Position numbers and translations under genes: made by a program
Shown here: positions 39,001 to 49,616 of the stretch, piece by piece
Numbering within the stretch: position 1 is the first letter of the stretch
How the letters are laid out: every line of letters starts with the position of its first letter
Source: Colias croceus
Taxonomy: Eukaryota; Arthropoda; Insecta; Lepidoptera; Pieridae
Assembly: GCF_905220415.1 (NCBI RefSeq)
Contig: NC_059552.1
Span: 6,711,001-6,775,000 of the forward strand
Length of the DNA: 64,000 nucleotides
Reading direction: 5' to 3'
Notes under the pieces: generated by a model
What the model was told of the DNA's origin: nothing
The model's database searches: none
Seen by the model: only the letters and a program-made list of their open reading frames with translations

Positions 39001-42000
39001 ACAACACTTAAAGTTACGTTTCGAAAATAATGGTATATTAATTTTATAATTAACTAACGGTCCGCCCCGGCTTCGCCCGTGGTACATTTTTACGTTTTCT
39101 CTCCATCCTCGTACTTCAAGAAATGTAATAAAAAAGAATTAACGAAATCGGTTCAGTTGTTCTCGAGTTATGCGCTTACCAACACATTTTGCGATTCATT
39201 TTTATATTATAGATAGAAGATGAATAAAACTTTTATAATTAATGAATAAAACTTTACACGTTCATTTATATAGGACAATAATTTGATGGAAACTCCCGAA
39301 GCAGAATCGATGTCTTCGGCGGAAAGATCTCTCCGACACGGACAAATGAAACAACTGAAAGATATGAGAAGGTAATTTAATTAAAATACAGCACAGACGT
39401 GACAAAGTAGGGTAAATATTTATTTATTTATAATTATCTATTGTACAAAATATGAGAAAACAATAATATGCAAAAAGAAGTAGTATTACAAAAGCATAAT
39501 TTGCACAAAAGGCGGGCTTATTGCTAAACAGCAATCTCTACCAGGCAACCTGGCGGCAGAGGAAATGCAAGAAAATTACATAGTTTGAATAATGTTCACA
39601 AAATATTAATAAATTTTCCAGACAGTACAAACAAAAAGCGGCGGAAGATTCGAAAAAGCGGAAACGTTTAAAAGTCGATTCTTGGGAGATAGTAGACGAA
39701 AAGGGGGATGATGATAATGTAATGGATATTCGTGATATAGAGTTCCGTCTGACGAACGACGCGAGCAGGATACAGGCGCTCATCAGTGGGGCCAGTGCTA
39801 ATAGTGGCCGGGATCTCGTCATGTTGAAGGTGCAGTAGTGAACTGGTAGTTAGTAGTAGTAAGTCACTACTTACTACCATGATATATAGATAGATAGATG
39901 CCTCTCTACTGAGTGACATCGAGTTCTGACTGACGAACGACAAATTTTTTCCTTAAACTCTACGTTTTCATCCCTAGCTTCGCGCAGATGACGCATACCG
40001 CTTCGCTTATGTGGACATTGTGTATAAAAAAACATAATCTTAAATAAATAAATAATTTATTGAATAAAAACATGGTATATACAAAGATATTTAAGCCTAC
40101 GTATGTGTGCAGGTGGCATATAATATGTCAGAGAGGCTTAAAACTCTGTGTACACCTGTACACAGAGTTTTAAAAATTAATTTAAAAGACAAAGAATCTG
40201 GTAATTTCTGAGTATTTTACGTACTTTGAGTACCTATGCAAAACTAAACCGACTGTGGATAGAAGTACCTTAAGCAAGTATATTAGTTATAAGTATTTCA
40301 ACTTACTAACTTACAATGCTTTTTATATTTTACAGATAGTGCTATGTCGCGCGTTATATCCTCAAATTGCGGTTGCTGATGACTTTAACCATTGCAAGGT
40401 AAATAATACAGTTTATACTTACAATTTACCAAGAATTTGGTTTAGATATTGATCGAATGGAAGCCAATGTTGCCAGAAAATTTAGGTTTTTGGAGAATTA
40501 ATAAGCAAAACTATCGATCAGTTTAAAAAAATTCCATCAAAAGTCGACGTGCTTTTGTAAAAAATACGCTATTTTATTCTTCCTAAAATATGTTATTTTA
40601 TTGCTGCTATTTTCTTCATTCTGTAGGTACACGTTTAAATATATAACTTATTTTAAAACTGTCTTTTTTATTTCTCGCATCCGAAATCAAGATTCAGATA
40701 TTTACCTTAAATGAAAAGCTACTTTGCTTGAGTTAAAAGTTCCAAGCAAAAATATTTTCTCTTCATAAGTTATACAACAGCTTAAAAACAATAATGTGAA
40801 CTTTATTTTAAATAATATATTTAATTATTTATCAAAATAATATTGTTTTTCCTTACAGACGGTAACAGACCAACTCTACCACACTTGGAGTAAACCCTTC
40901 GTGTTTTTACACCCCACGTCATATTTCGGCAAACAACCCCGCACGCTACAACTAACTGAGAGTGACATACAGACAGACGGGCCGCCGGGGTTTAAGAGTA
41001 AACTGGCATTGTCATCGAGACACCAGATTCTGTGTTATTTGTGGGTAGTTTTGATTTTTACTAGATATATAGAGATATATTTAGATAAAATTAATTCAAA
41101 AAACACAAAAATACAATTAGATAATAACATTGCATACCTTAAAAAATTGTGAAACAACAAATACAAAATTTTGTGGGTAGATCGGTTTTTTTGGGAGGGT
41201 AGATTGAAATTATTTTGTGTTATTTTTCGATATTAGGGTACATATAAGACTAAAATATATAAATAAAAGAAAAAGATCTACAATACTTGGAGTAAGCCCT
41301 TCGTGTTTTACACCCCACGTCATATTTCGGCAAACAACCCCGCACGCTACAACTAACTGAGAGTGACATACAGACAGACGGGCCGCCGGGGTTTAAGAGT
41401 AAATTGGCATTGTCATCGAGACATCAGATTCTGTGCTATTTGTGGGTAGTTTTATATGCGGGTAGATTTTATTTTTTTGTGAATTTTATATTACGGTATA
41501 GGAGTAAACTGCAACTGTGCTGTTTGTTGGTAAACATTTTTTCATCTACCTTAGATTTGAATTATCTTTTTGGCGTCGTGGTAAATCAGCAGTGGGAACG
41601 TATATGGGCTGATGATGATGATGATGATTAAATTAGGAGGAATTTAAAAAATAATTTTCTTAATAAATGAAATATATTAATATATAAATAATGCGTATTT
41701 AATTATTTTCAGATCGCTATTGGAAACAACTAAACCGTATATAGTGAATTCTATGAGGATGCCCGCTGCTCAAACATTACTTTTATTAGCACATTCTATT
41801 GATACTAATTACGGATTTACAAGGTAATTAATGTACAAAACTATAAATAGTATTCTAAACATTGAGATATATACATATGGAGACGACACCGCCTACATCA
41901 CTTATGCTCCGCTCACCTTAAGCCATATGGCTTAACTGCACGCTCATTTTTTATTTGTTTTAAAGTGAAACGCATCAAATATGCTTTCGTGTGTTATGAT

Positions 42001-44417
42001 ATTGCACAAATCATACGGAAAAGTGCAAAGGAATAACTTTCATCGGTAAGTACGGAGTACCTAACTAGATAATTTTTAAAACTTAGTTAGATCAAAAAAA
42101 TGGCGCACAGATTTTGTTCGTGGTGTCTTCTCCATACGTAGTAATATTATCTCAATGATTCTAAATAATGTTCAAAATGTCAAAGTCATAAGTCAAAAGA
42201 TTTGGAATAATTTCAGTAAGGAAGGATATTATGTTAATTATTGATATACTGATTTAGAATTAAAATAATGGATTATCTAATTACTAAACGTTCTATTTAT
42301 ATATTATAACTATAAATGTAATAAATATTATTTTCAGGTTAATCTGTGACTCGTGGCTATTATTGGAATTTCCATATCCAGAAACAGGATTGAATTTATT
42401 GTTCAAAGCTTCCAAGTTGCGGCAACGTTGGGACGCTCTTATTAATAGAAGGCTTTTAGGTATTGGCTTATACATTTTAATATTTGCACGCCAAAAGAGC
42501 GTATATACTAGCTTTCCGCCCGCGGCTTCGCCCTAGTTTTCAAAGAAAAGCCCGCATAGTTCCCGGTACCTTCTTCACAAACTTTCGCATTTATAATATT
42601 ACTAGCGGTCCGCCCCGGCTTCGCCCGTGGTACATATTCACGTTTTCTCTACATAAGAACCATCCTCGTACTTCAAGGAATATAATAAAAAAAGAATTAA
42701 CGAAATCGGTTCAGCCGTTCTCAAGTTATGCGCTTACCAACACATTTTGGGATTCAGTTTTATATTATAGATTATTAGTAGGGATTTCCGTATTTCGACT
42801 AAACATTTGTCAAACACAATATACGTGGAAATGGACGGTGTATCCAGTTGTTTATAATAATCGAAATATGTTATGAAAAAACTTCTAAAATATCCTAAAA
42901 ACTCATATAATTTCCATTCTTTTAGATGCAAGCCCAAACAAATCAGTGGAGAGTGAACTAGCAAAAAATAAATCAAAACTACCCTACGAAGAATTACAAT
43001 ACGAGTTATCCAAAGACATGAGTGCATATATGAATAGTGATGTGTATTATACGATAAAACGGTTATTACCAGCCGATTTGAAGATTTTATACACTATCGA
43101 TGAATGTGCTAGTGTTGTGCCTAATCCGTTTTGTAGCGATTTTGAAGGTAGACCACATGAGAAGAAGGGAGGCGTTTATGTGACAGATAATATTGTTTTT
43201 AATTGGTATGTATTTTTTATTGTATATTTATTTTGAATCTCGTAACGTTATGGAACTTATTAGTTATATGTACTTTGTTTTGTTACCTCTTGGTGGAACA
43301 ATATTTTAAATTATTACATTTCGAGAATAAAATCACACACATTTACTAGCGCCTCTTACTTCAATTTCCAAATTAAGCGTCGAAAATATGCGGTTTTAAA
43401 CTTAATTTATGTTTGTCAGTACCTATAATGTTTGATATAAACAAATAAGTAATTATTTACAATACTTGTTAAGCTATCTGTAAAGTTTCCATCAAAAACG
43501 TACCATTCGTTTCAAACAATATTGAATAAAAATTAAGGTACTTTTAAATTTATAAAGAATTGAAAAAAATTGATCACGAGGCGGGAGTCGAACCCGCATC
43601 CATCATATTTAAAGCACTAGTGGTCCGCCCCGGCTTCGCCCGTGGTACATATTTCGCAATAAAAGGTAGCCTATGTCCTTTCTCAGGTATCAAAATATCT
43701 CCATACCAAATTTCATGCAAATTGGTTCAGTAGTTTAGGCTTGATTGAGTAACAGACAGACAGACAGAGTTACTTTCGCATTTATAATATTAGTATGGAT
43801 TAGGTATTATACAACATTAAATAGCGAAATTGAAATGTATTCAATGCTTTAACTAAATAATAATTATATATTACAACAACATTTATGACTTAAAACTTAA
43901 AAGATAATAGATTGTTTGAAATCTGAAAGTGATTGAGTAACAGACAGACAGAGTTACTTTCGCATTTATAATATTAGTATCGATTTGAATTTTGAATGCT
44001 TGCAATCAAACTCAATTAAGGTACCTACTTTTTAGAATTAATGAAAAACGAAATTTGCAAAATTCCGCATTTAAAATATAATATGTATGTACATACTATG
44101 TAGTAATGACTAAATCTTAATTAATGTTATCTATATTTTTCAGTGTAGTAGATTCAGATTGGAGTTACAACAGCTATCAAGAATCATACTCCATACCGTG
44201 GAAGTGTCCGAACTGCGAAATTACCGTATGTTTGTCACCTTTAGAAAAGTTACAGCATACGGAATTTATATGTTCTTCTAGAAAAATCGAGAAGGAAGAA
44301 AAACCACTGACAAGGGAAAATAGACCTAATGCTAAGGAGTATAAGTGCGAAGTTTGTAAAGAAACGTTGTATATGACGCCGGTAGAAATATTAAGGCATA
44401 AAAAGAGTTGTAAATAA
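27012..44417 (+). CDS. Dhx34: DEIH-box RNA helicase DHX34-like
   Basis: Nineteen exons: 27012-27565, 28299-28417, 33091-33257, 33749-33952, 34194-34326, 34655-34803, 35245-35352, 35560-35665, 36216-36421, 37254-37457, 38560-38742, 39274-39371, 39622-39829, 40336-40398, 40859-41040, 41713-41823, 42338-42459, 42926-43205, 44144-44417. They sum to 3471 nt, 1156 residues (human DHX34 is about 1140). The N-terminus is rich in Arg/Ser; then Walker A GDTGCGKST (202-210), DEIH (295-298), SAT (327-329), motif VI QRKGRAGRTG (505-514), winged-helix and OB-fold regions, and two C-terminal zinc-finger-like Cys clusters (CPNC near 1087 and CEVC near the end). DHX34 in animals acts in nonsense-mediated mRNA decay. 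The donor of exon 15 is the GTGGGT at 41041, required by phase. Intron 2 (4.7 kb) is packed with repeats. Confidence 0.95.
27600..28180. mobile_element. Non-autonomous hAT-type element (MITE) in Dhx34 intron 1
   Basis: Perfect 20-bp terminal inverted repeats (TAGACATCGGATTATATGCA) bound a 581-bp element flanked by a perfect 8-bp duplication, CTCATTAT, at 27592-27599 and 28181-28188. An 8-bp duplication is typical of hAT transposons. The ends are crowded with GCATAT/ATATGC words, which may be subterminal transposase-binding repeats. No transposase ORF. It starts 35 bases after the exon 1 donor. Confidence 0.88.
28558..28676. mobile_element. Short inverted-repeat element in Dhx34 intron 2
   Basis: The left arm (GAATTGAGTACCAAAA, then ATCCCACATGAAATCAGTAA) is matched in reverse by the right arm (TTACTGATTGCATGTGGGAT, then TTTTGGTATTCAATT). 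Arms are about 48 bp with a few mismatches. Likely a tiny MITE. Confidence 0.6.
28811..28980 (+). repeat. Dispersed repeat, CTAGCTGTGCTCCGCGGTTT family
   Basis: It starts CTAGCTGTGCTCCGCGGTTT and includes GCTCCGCTCCTGTTGGTCTT and a GCTATCTAACACTGAAA segment. Related pieces are at 35381-35470, 56756-56853 (-) and 57299-57345. Confidence 0.65.
29427..29601 (+). repeat. Dispersed repeat, CTAGCGGTCCGCCCCGGCTT family (tandem copy 1)
   Basis: Starts CTAGCGGTCCGCCCCGGCTT, then CGCCCGTGGTACATG, GAACCATCCTCGTACTTCAA and ATCGAAATCGGTTCAGCCGT, ending CATTTTTATATTAGA. A second copy follows immediately. Confidence 0.8.
29602..29773 (+). repeat. Dispersed repeat, CTAGCGGTCCGCCCCGGCTT family (tandem copy 2)
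   Basis: Nearly identical to the preceding copy except for a small deletion after CTCTACATAAG, ending TATATATATAAGATT. Head-to-tail with copy 1. Confidence 0.8.
30795..31600. repeat. Diverged tandem triplication in Dhx34 intron 2, copy B
   Basis: Aligns by eye with copy A from TGATCCAAGCATTTTCACTC through GAAAATAACCAGGAAGGTGA to AGCCGACGCG. It lacks the two CTAGCGGTCC repeats present in copy A and so looks like the uninserted state of that site. Confidence 0.7.
31905..32520. repeat. Diverged tandem triplication in Dhx34 intron 2, copy C
   Basis: Starts near TTTGCAAGTTTGTGATTACT and ends near AATGAGTAATAAATTGTTTA, matching the right part of copy A more closely than copy B does (both have ATTTTTTGTTTTGAATCCCA). 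Confidence 0.7.
33385..33643. mobile_element. PIF/Harbinger-like MITE in Dhx34 intron 3
   Basis: A 259-bp GC-rich element with inverted ends GTGTTTTAACAGAC and GAGTTCTAACAGAC; the match extends imperfectly through AACGG, AAGTTGC and GGCAGAGG. It is flanked by TAA on both sides (33382-33384 and 33644-33646), a 3-bp duplication typical of PIF/Harbinger. The centre is built from repeated GTCGACGGCAG-like words. Confidence 0.7.
34825..35012 (+). repeat. Dispersed repeat, GCTTCGCCCGCTTT family, long copy in Dhx34 intron 6
   Basis: Starts CTAGCTTACCGCCCGCGGCT, then CTTTGTCTAAAACCTAATAA, ends GCGACTTTGTTTTATACTAT then GTAGTGA. A near-identical but deleted copy is at 35932-36066. Confidence 0.75.
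35135..35240 (+). repeat. Truncated dispersed repeat, GCTTCGCTCGCTTT variant
   Basis: CTAGCTTTAAGCCCGTGGCT followed by CGCTCGCTTTGTTTAAAAC, fading before exon 7 of Dhx34. Confidence 0.55.
35381..35470 (+). repeat. Dispersed repeat, CTAGCTGTGCCGCGCGGTTT family
   Basis: Starts CTAGCTGTGCCGCGCGGTTT and contains GGCTCCGCTCCTGTTGGTCT. Located in Dhx34 intron 7. Confidence 0.65.
35932..36066 (+). repeat. Dispersed repeat, GCTTCGCCCGCTTT family, internally deleted copy
   Basis: Same start and end as 34825-35012 but missing about 45 bases in the middle (the CCGCATCAAAATCCG segment). Located in Dhx34 intron 8. Confidence 0.7.
36868..37035 (+). repeat. Dispersed repeat, GGTCCGCCCCGG family variant
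   Basis: Begins CTACCGGGCCGCCCCGGCTT and ends ATTTTTATATATGTAGA. Diverged from 29427; in Dhx34 intron 9, directly followed by another copy. Confidence 0.7.
37038..37200 (+). repeat. Dispersed repeat, CTAGCGGTCCGCCCCGGCTT family
   Basis: Starts CTAGCGGTCCGCCCCGGCTT and ends GATTTATTTTTATATCA. Head-to-tail with the copy before it, as at 29427-29773. Confidence 0.75.
37671..37893 (+). repeat. tRNA-derived SINE, copy 2, in Dhx34 intron 10
   Basis: Same head (CCTCCTTGGTACAGGGGTTG, GGTTCGATTCCCGGTGGAGA) and body (CTCGGTCTGGTAGGACACAG) as 4207-4431. It ends near CATGGGACTTCACTA. An 11-base CTACCTAATCA occurs just before (37655) and again near 37880, consistent with a target-site duplication. Confidence 0.8.
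37987..38489. mobile_element. MITE with 33-bp terminal inverted repeats in Dhx34 intron 10
   Basis: The left end TATAGTCGAGCCAATTTAAT then AGGCAACATTTGAC is matched in inverse at the right end (GTCAAATGTTGCCTATTAAA then ATGGCTCTACTATA). About 500 bp, no transposase ORF. A direct repeat of about 14 bp (ACTATAATTTTAAA) occurs on both sides, six bases outside the left end and overlapping the right end. Confidence 0.75.
39052..39216 (+). repeat. Dispersed repeat, GGTCCGCCCCGG family
   Basis: AACGGTCCGCCCCGGCTTCG start with the usual body and CATTTTTATATTATA end; Dhx34 intron 11. Confidence 0.7.
41281..41456 (+). pseudogene. Broken tandem copy of Dhx34 exon 15
   Basis: About 170 bases repeat the 3' part of exon 15 (40859-41040), including ATATTTCGGCAAACAACCCC and the donor TTTGTGGGTAGTTTT. 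The copy lacks the acceptor and first codons, and has one T fewer in the run at CGTGTTTTACACC, shifting the frame. The copies otherwise differ at only a few positions, so the duplication is recent. Confidence 0.85.
41588..41629 (+). repeat. SINE tail fragment (GATGATGATG family)
   Basis: CAGCAGTGGGAACGTATATG then GGCTGATGATG matches the 3' end of the SINE at 12133-12377. Confidence 0.75.
42508..42602 (+). repeat. Dispersed repeat, deleted copy of the 15163-type family
   Basis: CTAGCTTTCCGCCCGCGGCT and CCCGCATAGTTCCC joined almost directly to CTTTCGCATTTATAATATTA, so most of the middle is missing. The next repeat starts at its end. Confidence 0.65.
42602..42771 (+). repeat. Dispersed repeat, CTAGCGGTCCGCCCCGGCTT family
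   Basis: Full-length-like copy in Dhx34 intron 17, directly after the deleted copy above; ends CAGTTTTATATTATAGA. Confidence 0.75.
43615..43798 (+). repeat. Chimeric dispersed repeat
   Basis: The first 40 bases (CTAGTGGTCCGCCCCGGCTT) belong to the GGTCCGCC family, but from about 43655 (TAGCCTATGTCCTTTCTC) it is the tail of the 15163-type family, ending TTTATAATATTAGTATGGAT. In Dhx34 intron 18. Confidence 0.7.
43930..43982 (+). repeat. Tail fragment of the 15163-type family
   Basis: TGAGTAACAGACAGACAGAG to TTATAATATTAGTATCGA. Confidence 0.65.
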
Positions 44418-45504
44418 ATTGTATATAAAAGATTTATGGTTTTATTTTAATTCGTAAAAACATCATGCTTGTTCCAATTTAAAAAGAATACTTAGGTACA
44501 TTTTAATTTAATAGATTTTTAACTATTGTAACTAATGAAATGAAAAAAGGACATTTTTAAAAGTACCTATAAGATTTGTTCTTTTGATTATAAATAATCT
44601 TTAAGCAAATATGTATGTAGTGAATTCAATGATTTCAGCTCATTTTTATATTCAAAACATACACAAACATTCTTAACCAATAATATTTTTTGTAACTTTC
44701 AAGTTTCAAGTTAGTTGTTAGTTGTTTAGTTTGAAAAAAAAAATGAAAAACTTTTAAGCATAATTACACCAACATTTATTAACAGAAATAAACCCATCTA
44801 TTCTTTCCTTTTCAAGTCCTAAACGCATTTCCATAAATAGTCACGTTTTTCTAAAACACATACATTATAGCAAGGGGATCACTTTGAGAGGCATTTATAA
44901 AATAGTTCTGTAATATGATCCTAGACTGGTCACGACGGTGGCAGTAACAAAAAGGTATATTACGAACTAGTGTACTTATATGAACCTAGGATAATAATAA
45001 TTAATAAGTCATTTTAAAAGTGCAATTTGGTGGTTTGCTTGTAGTTTTTATAGTGATGTTGTAGTTATTGGTAATAACATTTAATAAATTAGTTTCTTGT
45101 AATTTGGTGCTTATGTTCATTTAAGTATGGTCTTAATAATTACATTAGGTATGTATATAATACGTATACGTTGATTTCTGTTATTTCTTTGATATAAACT
45201 CTTGGTTGTAAATATCTATTTTAATGAATTTTTAAATGAAGCTAATAAATTAGATAAGTTAACAATTGTTCTTTCTAATATAGTCAAAATATCTTTAAGC
45301 AGAACCTTAAATTTATTTTCAAGTTCGTACCTACATTAAATCACAATATTGTCCCCAATTACTACTAAATCAAAATAACGCAGCTATTTTAATCCTCACT
45401 TCAAGTAGGTACCACGCATGCCTAGATACCACTCTCATTACGACAACAATCAAGGCATACTCCACATACCTTCGCATACGTATTAATAAAGTGCCCTTAA
45501 TAAG

Positions 45505-45800
45505 ACGCACACAGGTACACTACACACACACTGGTGTACGTTACACACACACACGTAGACAATACAGGTCCGATCGTACTAGGCGTGCGTGGCGCGACAC
45601 GGCGTGACAAATTTGCCTATTGGTCATTAGTCTGTGTAGGTGTCGCGGAGTGCACTGTGCAATATATCTCATCATAGAAAGAATATTTTGCTCCGTCGCG
45701 CCGCAGTAAACCCTAGTACAGTCGGACCTTACAGGTATACATACACAGGTGTAGTACACATATACAGGTGTAGTATACACACACGCACACACAGGTTTGC
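45505..45800. repeat. CA-rich low-complexity block
   Basis: Repeated ACACACACACGTAG, GTACACTACACACACACTGG and ACACAGGTGTAGTACACATA words. The minus-strand ORF across it is of low complexity and not credible as a protein. Confidence 0.6.
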
Positions 45801-48004
45801 GTCGTGACCCGCCCGCCGGCTGCTGATGCGGACCGCGATGCCCTTTTTAATTCGCACAATAACGCACAGTGCGTTGTGTAGGTGCACACGGGGTGGTTTT
45901 GGTAAGTTAAAAATGGGTAGATTTATACGATAAAATTGATCATAAATGTCATTGTCTAATAAGATTGTAAAGCTCTACTTGATACGTAAACGTGATGGTA
46001 TCAATGTGAATTTTCTAATTCAAGCTTAATAATTAAGCTTATTATAAAATACAGCAGACTTTTTAAAAGAGAAACGAGATGCGTATGCAGTGTAAGTATA
46101 GATAATGGAATGCAAACAATAACACAATAATTTATAAGTTCCACGCAGTTTCACCCGCGAAAGGACCAGCAGCGGCCATAAACAAGTACTTCTATAGCTC
46201 ATGTGTTTCACAGGTAAATCATCTTCATCACTATTCACTACCAAGTCGTCAAAATCCGTTCTCTGATTTTCAAGTGAAAGAGGGATAGGTAGTTATCTAT
46301 TCATTCGCACAAACATTAAAATCTGTATAATAAGAAAAAAGGGAATACTTATAAGAAGTAGGTAAGCTAAACCATCTATCGACTGATCTTTTTAGCTGAC
46401 TTAAAAAAAGGGAGGTTCTCAAATCGGCTGGTAATTTTTTTTTTGTTGTCTCTGTGTTCTCTGATTTACCTACTCTCATAAAGCAGGAATGACCCCGTGT
46501 GCTCACACAGCAGTCATCGTGAGACGCGCCACGCCCCCGCGCAGCCTGACATTAGACCGGCGTGTTTGTGCGATCGTTTACAGCTCTCATCTGTAGACTG
46601 GAGCTTTTCATTTGCATGCCTGTACACTGTAGATTGTAGACACTAAATTGACTGTTTTGTTTTGTACGTTATTAGTGGTAACAAATAGATAAGTAATATG
46701 CAATTGGAATCGTCTTTTAAGTGCCATTTAGTTAATGATACACATTTTATAATCAATAAACAGATAAATATTTGGCGCCCAAATCGATTTTTTTTTCGCC
46801 GGATGACGAAGTTATATATATTTAATCATTTATGTTAATGTATAGATATATCTTTATTAATCCTAGAGCTAGAGTTTTGCTAGAGCTTTAGCGATATTTA
46901 ATATCTTGACTAAAAATCACAATGTAAATTTATGTTTATGTTTTTCAGCATAATTGCCCGTTGAACTACCATTTGTAGTCTATATTATACAGAATAACTA
47001 ACGTAACTATCGACTTGGTACTTGGTAGATAGTTAATTTAATGATGGTTAATTTTTCATTTATAAAAGTGGAGATATAAGTGGATGAATATAGAGATAAC
47101 TTACATTAACCGCCCGCCCCAGCTCTACTCTAGAATTTTCATTCTGCTCTAGAGTTTTCACTTATCAATGATACATAATATGATATTATATATAAGCAAA
47201 TAGCTATTATTAATAGGTATCTATTTGAAGACTCAATGATATATACCTAATAATATTTATTTATTTATTCATAAGAAATACCAACGTTTAATTACATTTA
47301 TTTCAAGAGAAAGAATTTAGGATACTAAATCGAAGAAAAATTCTTCTTATTACTGTTTACAACTTCCGTCGAATGTCGAAACTCTATAAATTTGAAGAAA
47401 ATCATAAAGCTAAAAGCTCTAAAGTATTATGCCACAATCTTATATCACCTGCTTTTTAAACATTGAGTACGACACGTTTAATTTCACCGAACCAACTTCC
47501 AAGCGCTTAGCACGAAATCGTGTAATCCCAAATGTCTTATTTTGATTGAAAAACGCTTACCACGTAAAATTTAACATCGTCGTGATCTAACTTCTGAGCA
47601 GTTGTTAACTTTTGACCTACGTCTGTTCACAGACTGCTCTAAAAGTATCATAACTCTTATTATATTTGGTGTAAGGGCGGTATTTGTTTATATTTATGGC
47701 ATGTCAACCCATCACTGCAAGAAGCCACGGTAGGTTCTGTAGTTTAATGAAATTATTTCGTGAACGTCTGTTTGTGACGTACTGACGTATGAAAGCGTTT
47801 TAAATGAAGTCGTGCCGCGAATTTCGTGATATTGTTGCTATGTAATCCCTATAATGGGTTGTCTCATTGTTTCATAAGTGTTACATTTTTTGTTTTATTT
47901 TACGAAAGTCAATGAATCAAACATATGGTTTAAAAAGAAAGCTCGTGAACAAGCGGATCCGCCTACTTAAGAGGGCTTATTCAATTTAACGCAAGTCAAA
48001 ATCT

Positions 48005-48030
48005 CCGCGATCTATTACGATAGATCGCGG
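48005..48030. other. Perfect 10-bp-arm hairpin
   Basis: CCGCGATCTA, loop TTACGA, TAGATCGCGG; an outer GCAAG/CTTGC pair (47991-47995 and 48031-48035) extends it. It lies in a CpG-rich patch. Function unknown. Confidence 0.5.
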
Positions 48031-49154
48031 CTTGCGCTATCCTTTTACTATGAACAGCATAGGTTCACAGGAGAGCGCCGAGCAACATGTCCTCTCTCTG
48101 GAAAGGCTCGCTGCCGACTAATTTTAATCGGGTCGCGCGCAGTGTTTTATAGTACTTTAAAAAAAATTGTAGAAAAATAATAGAGGTACCTTAGTTGATT
48201 TTTTAAATTTTATCTTATAAGTAAGACGTTCTTTTATTGCAATATGTATAAATTATATTCAACTAAGTCAAATATCTTGGTGAAAATAATCATTTTGTCG
48301 ACTATAATTTCTAAAAAAATTCACATTGTTCGGATTTTAATTTCGTAAGTTAGGAGTCCAAAATAAAAAAATCTTTTAACTAACTATTTTAATAAGGATT
48401 TTTGCAGTTAGTTAAAAAAAATTGTGTGTTAGATCTGTCAGCAATTTCAGATATTTTTAGCTTCGAAATTGACACTAAAAGTGAAATCAAGTAATCATCG
48501 GCTTAGTTATATTGATGGTATTCACAAATACTGTATTAATTGAAAAAAACTCTTAACTAACTATATAGACAATAAAATTTCCTAAAATTATTAGAAATTC
48601 ATATGTTTGTAAGATAAGTGGTTGATGGACAATCTAGTTTGAAAAATCACATATTTGAGCCAAACAGCGCACGGACCGCGTACACGCCCTTAATATAAAA
48701 AAGGAAACAAAATTATAGTTCCATTTTACTGGTTTGTTTCATAATAGACAAGATAAATAGACAAACAGATTATGTAGTTAAGTACTTTGGTTACATATGT
48801 AATTAATTAATTTATAAAAATACGGCATCATGATCATCCTTTTAATGAGCCAGGAGGCAGGACTCCTAGCTCATTGCAATAGAATATAGATCATTCCACA
48901 ATCAATTTGAAACAAATTCATGGCCTCATCAAATGAATTTTCTGCAGATTTTAAACAGTTTAATTAAGTAAGTAGGGCTTTAAAAAAATATAATTAAGAG
49001 CAATCACACGATTTAAGTACCTACACGATATAAATTGCCTTGCAATAAGTGATTACGATAAAAAAAGATTTAGATACGTCTTCACACTCTAGGTATACAG
49101 GTATCTATCTAGAATCTATAAGTTAAATTCTCAGCCAGTGTCCATTATCGGGTA

Positions 49155-49346
49155 ATGAATCCCGACACAGCGATCACGAGGTTTTTCAATTTACGTCCTG
49201 CGCTTGCGCCGTACTGCGTTACTGTGAAAGACGATCGTTGTTATGTTAAGGATGGTGTGGAGAGGAGTTTAGAACAATATCAACATCTTATTTATTTTTT
49301 TATGAAGGGAATTTTTTTTGTTTCCATTGAAACTTCATCTAACTAG
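49155..49346 (+). other. Coding-like ORF fragment, unrecognised
   Basis: A 63-codon ORF whose first 45 codons use GC-richer codons than the surroundings (NPDTAITRFFNLRPALAP). A possible acceptor (AAATTCTCAG at 49134) precedes it with the frame open through that point. The last 15 codons are low complexity. It might be an exon or remnant; I do not recognise it. Confidence 0.25.
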
Positions 49347-49447
49347 GTAATAAAATAATGCCGTTAGCACTTAGCTCATAATGTACCTTATAATAAATCT
49401 TTGAACGCTTTAGCTGTCTTAGTTACATCAGCATAAAAATTTTAAAA

Positions 49448-49616
49448 TCTAATATATAAAAATCAATGCCACTCTTCGTTGTAATTCCATAACTCGAGAA
49501 CGGCTGAACCGATTTCGATAATTCTTTTTTTATTATATTCCTTGAAGTACGAGGATGGTTCTTATGTAGAGAAAACGTAAACATGTACCACGGGCGAAGC
49601 CGGGGCGGACCGCTAG
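49448..49616 (-). repeat. Dispersed repeat, CTAGCGGTCCGCCCCGGCTT family
   Basis: Full-length-like minus-strand copy ending ACCACGGGCGAAGCCGGGGC then GGACCGCTAG on the plus strand. Confidence 0.8.

Larger units (their letters stand above)
44418..49154. other. Long spacer with no supported gene
   Basis: No ORF has conserved-protein character. Notable pieces are a CA/TG-rich, CpG-richer block (45505-45900), a second CpG-richer block near 46505-46620 that could be a promoter or first exon, and a hairpin at 48005-48030. It could be a large intron of a gene not visible here. Confidence 0.55.

Noticed and set aside
41404..41631. 75-codon ORF in Dhx34 intron 15
   Set aside because: Combines the broken exon 15 copy with a SINE tail.
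45541..45792. 83-codon minus-strand ORF, Cys- and Tyr-rich
   Set aside because: Encoded by CA/TG low-complexity sequence.
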